Below, piece after piece: positions 57,878 to 64,000 of a DNA stretch of 64,000 nt. The DNA comes from Antedon mediterranea. Taxonomy: Eukaryota > Echinodermata > Crinoidea > Comatulida > Antedonidae. The DNA is taken from the NCBI RefSeq assembly GCF_964355755.1, contig NC_092680.1, forward strand, positions 3,389,001-3,453,000, given 5' to 3'. Each line of letters begins with the position of its first letter. The first letter of the stretch is position 1. The position numbers and the translations under genes were made by a program. The notes beneath the pieces are model-generated. The model did not search any database. It was given only the letters and a program-made list of their open reading frames with translations, and had not been told where the DNA came from.

Positions 57878-58097
57878 TTAAGGATGTATTGTCCCACAAA
57901 AAAACATTAAAATGAAGAGAAATAAATTTAGACCATTTTGCACTTTTAATAAAGTTATTCACTTCTGTAAAAAAAAACCAACAAAGTAATTATTTAACTT
58001 ATAAAAAGACAAAAGAAACAAACAATTTAAAACATTAAAATGGCATAATCAACAAAATAATTGAAAAATGAATTTAGGTGGACAATATCTATCTTAA
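57878..58097 (+). mobile_element. MITE family B copy with internal deletion
   Basis: TTAA + GGATGTATTGTCCCAC at the left; right end GGTGGACAATATCTATC + TTAA (58094-58097). About 220 bp instead of 320-370, lacking the middle (the GGCAGCCAATTTG region). Confidence 0.8.
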
Positions 58098-59300
58098 CAT
58101 TTTAGAAAACATAATGATATTTTATTTATAACAAATAAATAATATTAACATTAGTTCGCGTGTGTGTGGCCGTTACGGTATAATATCATCTGTTAATAAA
58201 AACACCTTATTACAACGAAGCCCAGCAAATCGTAGATGGGTCATTGGCTACGTTATATGATTATAGTAATATGACAAAGTTATTGTCAATAAAGTTGATA
58301 AAACAGATGTTTAAATTAATACCATATTACGGTAGTTTTTAATCTAAAATGTTAAATTTCAAATATGACATCTGTTTGTTACATCACAGCGCGCGTATAC
58401 TACCGTTATTATTTTTTCACATGTTTATTTTTTATTTTTTTGACGAATGCGTTTTCACCTTTATACGAGATCAAAACAATATTTTTACATAATAAACCGT
58501 ATTCATCATCATAAAGGTAGCCATTTACGAAAAGCGTTAGTCTTCGGCGAGATAAACGCATTAAAATATCCTTTTAAAAATAAAAATACATTTAAAATAC
58601 TAAATGAATACCATTTTAACATCTTACATTAAAAAGTTTTCTTGAATTTTGATTTCAAAATAGACCTTTTAATACAAACTCAGTTGGCATAGGTAGGTAG
58701 GGAGATGTTTCTCTAATAAGTAGGATCTTGAAACCTTTTACCTTTTTTAAAAAATATAAATAAATAAATAAACAATCGTAACACCACCAACAACTAACCC
58801 ACTTATCATGCCCCCCCCTCCCCCTTCCCCTATCCCCCATAAGCCATATAAACTATTGGTTTATGTGTGCCGATTGTTATTAGTAAATGTTTAAACAATA
58901 ATTTTGCCAATAACATTTATTTTCGTGAAAGTCTTGTACTAATGTTTGCGTGCGTATGGCGCCTTGTTTGACAAGCGACGTAAATCTTAACTGTGTTATA
59001 AAAAAATATAATAATTTTGTATATAATAATACTAATTGCCTATAACTGACGCACATAAATTAAGTTTAGGCCTAATATTACGGGTTTAGTTTTGGCGAGT
59101 GCAAATGTTTTTTTTTTCTTTCAGGTTGTAAATTTTGCTGTTTTAAGAAAATAAACTTGAGCCATATTTGTTAATCGATTTTGCGTCGTTTGTTTTATTG
59201 TGTAATAGGCCTATGTTTATTTCTTTAATACTTGAAACACACTACATGACTAGATAATGATATGGTCACGGAATGATGCAATATAGTATGGTATATGGTA
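58098..59300. other. Non-coding sequence with a C-rich tract
   Basis: AT-rich with CpG patches (58385-58410, 58500-58560, 58940-58985). A C-rich tract at 58811-58838 (runs of 8, 5, 4 and 5 C) gives G-quadruplex potential on the minus strand. No gene is supported. Confidence 0.4.
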
Positions 59301-59512
59301 ATGAATGGTCGTTGATATTTTTCGGTCACTGATGTTTTTCGGTCGTTGTTGTTTTTCGGTCGCTAATATTTTTCGGTCGCTGATACTTTTCGGTCGCTAA
59401 TTCTTTTCGGTCGCTAATGCTTTTCGGTTGCTGATATTTTCGACCGCCGATATTTTTCGGTCGCTGATGTTTTTTGGTTGCTGATGATTTTCGTTCGTCG
59501 TTGTGTTTCGAT
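59301..59512. repeat. 19-bp minisatellite, about eleven diverged copies
   Basis: Unit TTTTTCGGTCGCTGATA with variable ends (CTAATG, TGATGT, TTGTTG). CpG-rich unit in an AT-rich setting. Divergence rises to both sides. Confidence 0.9.
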
Positions 59513-59751
59513 TCAGTAGACTTATTATTTTTAACTAAATAGTAAATTTACTGTTTATTTTTATTGTCCATGCAAAATTATGTCTAATGCAACAGTTACA
59601 AAAAAACAATAGATAATATTTATTTAGACCTAAATTGCCTTCGATCAAATTATATTTTTTAAAGAAACAAACAAACCGAATAATATTTCTTGATTTTTTT
59701 TTTCTTTTTCATGGTTTACGTAATGGTGTTCTAACTTTCTTTTTTAAATAG

Positions 59752-59797
59752 CGTAATAAAAACAAGCAGCAGCAGCATGCAGAATCCTTCTCTACAG
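59752..59797 (+). other. Candidate short exon, plus strand
   Basis: T-rich tract ending AAATAG (AG at 59750-59751), 46 bp, then a strong donor GTAAGT (59798). Contains CAGCAGCAGCATG. Two frames are open: RNKNKQQQHAESFST, and one with an internal ATG (59777) reading MQNPSLQ. Could be a first coding exon, a UTR exon or chance. Confidence 0.25.
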
Positions 59798-59839
59798 GTA
59801 AGTTTTTAGTTCTGCTTATTGTCGAAAATGTTGACCAGA

Positions 59840-59955
59840 AATGTATGCTCAGAATTTGTATGATTTATTTCTTTTTTATTTTTAAATGCGCCTTGAGCAC
59901 TCTGGAGTGGTATGTGCGCTATAAAAATCTTATTATTATTATTATTATTATTATA
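59840..59955 (+). mobile_element. Retroelement 3' end with ATT microsatellite
   Basis: AAATGCGCCTTGAGCACTC then GTATGTGCGCTATAAAAATC followed by (TTA)n. This resembles the 3' ends of CR1/RTE-type LINEs or their SINE partners in many invertebrates (GCGCTATAAA plus a short-unit tail). The 5' part is missing. Confidence 0.5.
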
Positions 59956-60081
59956 ACTAAGATATACCCAGACCTAGCGTATGTGTCGTCTTCCTCCCTG
60001 ATGCATTTTAGAATTTATAAACTGTTCCACAGCCACTGTATTGGTTTTATTTTCTTGTAAATTTAGTTTGTATATACTTAC

Positions 60082-60156
60082 ATTGACGGCATTACTAAAA
60101 TAGCTCCTGGCGTTTGGCCGGCAAAAGCGGTTGTTTCGTTGCTATGAGGACTTGAA
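60082..60156 (-). other. Candidate coding exon, minus strand
   Basis: Minus-strand acceptor after TTTGCCACAACAG and a strong donor GTAAGTATA (starting at 60081). The 75-bp segment is about half G+C in an AT-rich context. One frame is open and reads SSPHSNETTAFAGQTPGAIL then VMPS. Begins after one leftover base and ends with two. The Ser/Thr-rich then hydrophobic peptide is unrecognised. Best minus-strand exon candidate by composition and splice signals. Confidence 0.28.
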
Positions 60157-60979
60157 CTGTTGTGGCAAATTAATATTTTGCTCTTATTACTTGAGTGTTA
60201 AGTATAATGTATTAAAAAAGGAATTTAAATTTTAAAAACCAACTCTCCACATTATGACTAAAATTAGGTTAAATATAAAATAAACTTTGATTACATTTTC
60301 ATAAAATGTAACGGTATCATTATTATTGGAACATTACGATATATACTGTAAAGCTCAAAATGTTCGCGCACCTTTTATTTTCGCGGTTGAACAACGATCG
60401 CGAAAATATGAAGCATTAACATAATGATATACAGTATTTATCGTCTAGTAGGCCTACTGTGAAACATATAAATAGGTGGTACTGGTTTTAAAATTGGACC
60501 TAAAAATAGTTATATTTTTCGTTTTAAAATCTTTGTTTTACTAAAGTTTTGTTTTCCGACCGCCTTTATATTATGAAGTACTATCCATTGTTTCATAAGT
60601 TAGTCATTGTTTTGTTGATTTCGCTCCTTTTTTTGATCATCCGCGCCTTAATAGCTGCCATTTGGATAAGAATCTTTTCCAAGACATTAACGATGTTTTA
60701 ACATCTTTCGATTCTTAGCATCCTAACGCGTTATCAACCGATTTTAGTTTTTTGGCAGACTTTCCTAAATATTAAAGCGACAAACTGCGTCGTAGAATAG
60801 AGCGATGACTAAAAATCCGCGTATTGTGTGCGCGCGTGTAGGCATATAAATTATAAAACGCATTGTCTTACAGAAAATCACTAATATTCAGAAAGACGAT
60901 GTTTGTTAAATTGTATTTCTGACTTTAAATATTGTAAAAAAAAATATTATTTTGTTAAAACTGGTAACTGACTCTTTAA
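60157..60979. other. Non-coding sequence with CpG hairpin and patches
   Basis: About 60350-60420 contains ATTTTCGCGGTTGAACAACG then ATCGCGAAAAT, an inverted TTTTCGCG/CGCGAAAA pair that looks like part of a dispersed repeat. About 60630-60830 has scattered CpG (TCATCCGCGCCTTAATAGC, CTAACGCGTTATCAACCG). No gene is supported. Confidence 0.35.
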
Positions 60980-61170
60980 AATTAAGGAGTCTGAGTGACG
61001 ACATCGGCTTCGCCTCACTGCAGCCTCCACGAGAAAGCTAAATCCCCCACTAATGATAATCGTTTTGTTTTTATCTCCTCTGTGTCTGTCGCATCCAAGC
61101 GCGATTTGTGATGGTAAATTACGACTGCATTACGCGAGCAACGCGAGGTGATACAGCTCAATCTATGATA
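60980..61170. other. CpG-rich island
   Basis: GAGTGACGACATCGGCTTCG, CCCCCACTAATGATAATCG, CATCCAAGCGCGATTTGTG, ATTACGCGAGCAACGCGAGG. Compact, conserved-looking and with homeodomain-type cores. All short frames meet stops. Candidate regulatory element. Confidence 0.4.
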
Positions 61171-61585
61171 TTATGCCGTGTTTTAAGCTAAAGGGATTTA
61201 TTGAAATACGTTGTACTTTGTACTTTTCCACAATGGCAAATTGAATGCTGGTTTCATGAAATATTGTGTACATTCTAATTATTGATACGTTTTGTGTGAA
61301 AAAGATACATTAAGATGAAAGCAATGGAAAAGACCGATTGAATATAATAATGATCATTTTATTGTTACTGATTCGGTAATGATAATGAATTCGTATTCAA
61401 TATAGCGCGTAATTACTCAGTCTCATGGGTTTGATGATACAAAACAAGAATAGACTAGGTAACACACTATATAACGATGTATAATTCATTCAATATGATG
61501 GCGTATACTAATACATAAATATATTACAGGCCGAGTAGGCATATAGCGTATGTTTCACTACATTTTCGTAAAATAGCGAACTGTA

Positions 61586-61690
61586 TAAAGTTCTATCTAC
61601 CTATCAAACTTTATGTGACAAAAAAAGTGTGATGTAGGCCTACCCAAATGGTAGTGATGTGCTCAAATATGGTAGTGCTATGACATCATC
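61586..61690. mobile_element. MITE family A copy, truncated
   Basis: AAGTTCTATCTACCTATC, ACTTTATGTGACAAAAAAAG, TGTGATGTAGGCCTACCC, GATGTGCTCAAATATGG, TATGACATCATC. The right half is missing and another copy starts 11 bp later. Confidence 0.8.
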
Positions 61691-61700
61691 GAATGAATGT

Positions 61701-61872
61701 ATAAGCTCTGTCTACACTCAAACTAGTTTGACCAAAAAAGTGTGATGTGACCAAATAATATTATGGTAATGATATGACCATATTATGGTAATGATATGAC
61801 ATAATCATATCCATATATGTGCATATCACATTTTGTTGTCACATAAAGTTTGAGAGTGTAGACAGTACTTAA
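61701..61872. mobile_element. MITE family A copy with internal duplication
   Basis: TAAGCTCTGTCTACACTC, AGTGTGATGTGACC, then ATTATGGTAATGATATGAC twice in tandem, GTGCATATCACATTTTG, right end GAGTGTAGACAGTAC + TTAA (61869-61872). Adjacent to the truncated copy at 61586-61690. Confidence 0.85.
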
Positions 61873-62059
61873 AACAAGTTTTAATTGGTATTCAACATTC
61901 CATTTTGTATGAAATAACCCGATTCCCTCAAATTGTGTGGCTGTTCCCTTTTTCCTACACATTACGCGCCTGATAAAATACAACGTAGGCCTACACAACC
62001 AGTATTTCCGACTTTTATTACTGGTTACCGTATTCTATATATTCGTATTACATATTAAT

Positions 62060-62560
62060 ATGGCCTTCTACGTCAGATCAGAGCGTTATTGTTGATGAAA
62101 ACATTGCTAGCGGAGTTTGCGCTCTCCTGAGAAATTCACGTTGACGTTCGCAAACAGGTTGTCGGTGGTTGCTTATTGTTACAAAGGTAATTAATTTGAC
62201 CGAAGAGCAATCAATCGAATCCCGGAGGAGATTATCATCAGTTGGAAGTCGTCGTATCAAGTTTTTGAGATCTGCCGATTGTTTGACATATCATCACCAT
62301 CGAACGTGAGCGATGATGATGAAGAAGAGAGTAACTGGGAGGAAGGGAGTGGTTGTGGCGTCATATGATTGATCACGAATAGGATGTTTATTAAAGAGGG
62401 AGTGGTGTGGTCGCGGTGTGGTTGGCGGAGAAGAGTTGATGTTGGTCTCACGGAAATTGGTGACAACAAAGATGAAGGTAACGGCGATAGGGAGCCGTAC
62501 ACAGCAGATAAACGATAGAAGATACAGAAGGAGTACACAAACAGATAGTACAGGGATTTA
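62060..62560. other. CpG-rich region, promoter- or exon-like
   Basis: Dense CpG and balanced composition: GATCAGAGCGTTATTG, CTAGCGGAGTTTGCGCTCTC, AATCGAATCCCGGAGGAG, GGTCGCGGTGTGGTTGGCGG. Donor-like GTAATTAATT (62188) and GTAACGG (62477) occur. Overlapping ORFs on both strands (62078-62260 minus, 62257-62577 minus, 62418-62636 plus) have no recognisable domains. May be a promoter or 5' UTR zone; strand undecided. Confidence 0.3.
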
Positions 62561-62765
62561 TTTCGAAAAATGCCCAAAATATCTATATAATAATAATATA
62601 TATTTGTATTTCAATTATTATGCGATAATAATATGACTATAATTTATGCACATATATTGCTTTGTATCATCTTATAGAGTCAAAGTAATAAGTTTTTTCG
62701 AAAATTAAATAAAAGGGAAGACATTTTTAGGAAAAATCCCTGTAGGCCTACTATGCAAAGGAGTC

Positions 62766-62996
62766 ATGTCAAGCAACGGCGCAGTAGAGAGTGGTGATGC
62801 CATAGAAGACATACTGACAGGAGAAAAAGTGCTGGTGTCGTGTCGCACTAGCAAAACAATATATTGCTATTTTTATCATAATCGTTTGTTCCGGTTTTCT
62901 TGTTTCGAGTTGTTCTTAATTTTTAAGTGTCAGCTATTTCACTATTCCTGCGTGACGTTTAACTTTTTTAACTATAGGCCTATAGTATGCAAATGA
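62766..62996 (+). other. Candidate first coding exon or short ORF
   Basis: ATG in a fair context (GGAGTCATG), reading MSSNGAVESGDAIEDILTGE then KVLVSCRTSK. This first part has coding-like composition. After about residue 32 the frame runs into AT-rich sequence and looks like read-through into an intron. A GTGTCG donor-like site falls near 62834. Product not recognised. Confidence 0.25.
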
Positions 62997-63241
62997 TTTA
63001 ACATCGTTCTACCTGTCTTCATAAATATCACTAAATAGTAACATTTAGGTTTAATTTGATGGATCGGAAAGTTTTCGAAGTTTGTTTTATACAGGCAGGC
63101 ATTATTGGTGGCGCATTATGTCACATTGCATTGTTATTGTTTACGGGCGTATTTGCATACGGTATCAGGTGAAGCATTATATGAAGTAGGCTGCGTGAGT
63201 GTTGTTTCAGCAGAAGCATTTTTAGTTGTTGTCTAAGTAAG

Positions 63242-63311
63242 TATATAAAGACTAATTTTAAAATTGCGTGTATCATTTCTTTTCGTTACACTTAACTTCC
63301 AACGCACAGGT
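63242..63311 (+). promoter_or_regulatory. Candidate TATA/Inr promoter with short first exon
   Basis: TATATAAA at 63242-63249 lies 31 bp upstream (counting from TATAAA at 63244) of TCATTTC at 63273-63279, which fits the Inr consensus with A at 63275 as +1. The sequence then runs to CGCACAG and a GTAAGG donor (GT at 63310-63311), giving a 35-bp first exon. The spacing is textbook but each element is short, so chance is possible. Confidence 0.3.
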
Positions 63312-63699
63312 AAGGAATAAAAATGTTATGATTGATGTTTAACGACATATATAGATAACTTCACAATTACAATCACAAGTCCATTATTGATGACAGCCAT
63401 TACCTGGACGTTGATTAATGATAGCTAATTATGATAAATATCACAGTGCCGTGTCTTTATCACATATGACAATATTTGTTCAGTATCATAGAACAATTCA
63501 TAATACAGCATCCCATGTGTATCACATGTGGTTCTGTTGCATTTGACGCCACGCATTCCTGTTTATTTTTTCCATATTATTGGGTTTTGTCGATTTTTAT
63601 TCAGATGTGAAAATGAAACATCATAATGCCTATAAATTACTCACGTGACGCATCAATCGGTATCTATAAATCGCACTTCTTTCGCGCGTCGTCGAATTT

Positions 63700-63900
63700 A
63701 CATTTTTTTGTACCACAGTTAAACCTCGATTAAGCTATATCTGTGATGATTTCCCGCGGGAACATTGTACCCGCATGCTTGAACGCGCCTCAAGGGCTTT
63801 GCCACGAAATCGTCTGACTAAGGATATTCCTGCCTTCACTAAGTTTTGGGAACCGACTAATTTTGATTAAATTGGGAGTCTTTTCCCGTGAGGTTATGGA
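63700..63900. other. CpG-containing island with 12-bp palindrome
   Basis: Contains TTCCCGCGGGAA (63751-63762), a perfect palindrome overlapping an E2F-type TTTCCCGC (63750-63757), then GAACGCGCCTCAAGGGC and TTTTCCCGTGAGG. Candidate regulatory element. Confidence 0.3.
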
Positions 63901-64000
63901 ATACGAAATGTTTTTACAAGATGATCATCAACGCATTGTAACATATATGATATGTCCCAATGCGTTCACGTCTAAACCTTATAAACGAATACGTTATGCT

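Noticed and set aside
62257-62577. 106-codon minus-strand ORF rich in Ser, Pro and Leu
   Set aside because: It overlaps open frames on the other strand in a CpG-rich zone and has no recognisable domain, so open frames here reflect composition.

Overview
This window looks like AT-rich nuclear DNA from an animal. It has no long open reading frames, no operon-like packing, many short inverted-repeat elements, tRNA-like SINE signals, minisatellites and GT-AG splice-like signals. The frequent TAGGCCTAC-type words and the mix of repeats suggest a marine invertebrate, possibly an echinoderm. That assignment is an inference and not a sequence match. No complete protein-coding gene, rRNA or genuine tRNA can be supported.

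The clearest single feature is a short LTR retrotransposon at 1113-3054 on the minus strand. It has two 500-bp LTRs that differ at one base by eye, a GTACC target duplication, a polypurine tract and a duplicated tRNA-Leu-type primer-binding site. Its one 166-residue ORF starts like a Gag protein and then resembles the zinc-binding start of an integrase, so it appears to be a recent internally deleted derivative. The rest of the mobile DNA is mainly MITEs. Family A (about ten palindromic copies ending in AGCTCTGTCTAC) and family B (about seven copies ending in AGATGTATTGTCCCC) are both bounded by TTAA. There are also three single inverted-repeat elements (632-766, 26241-26370, 50034-50217) and several SINE-like or LINE-tail fragments.

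Tandem repeats are the second theme. They include a 78-bp array at 41252-41975 that carries an accidental 205-codon ORF, a purine-rich 31-bp array with a 155-bp higher-order period at 48184-48971, and smaller arrays at 9484, 11797, 37838, 38346, 44957, 54646 and 59301.

Between the repeats lie islands of higher-complexity, CpG-containing sequence (5336-5600, 7780-8090, 12340-12610, 14240-14790, 25490-25900, 28390-28720, 34700-35030, 52190-52700, 60980-61170, 62060-62560, 63700-63900). They stand out from the AT-rich background and are candidate conserved regulatory elements or exons. A few short GT-AG-bounded segments are proposed as exons with low confidence, mostly on the minus strand. A TATA/Inr/donor arrangement at 63242-63311 is a candidate plus-strand promoter and first exon. 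The right-hand 4 kb is the most CpG-rich part and is the likeliest place for a promoter region.
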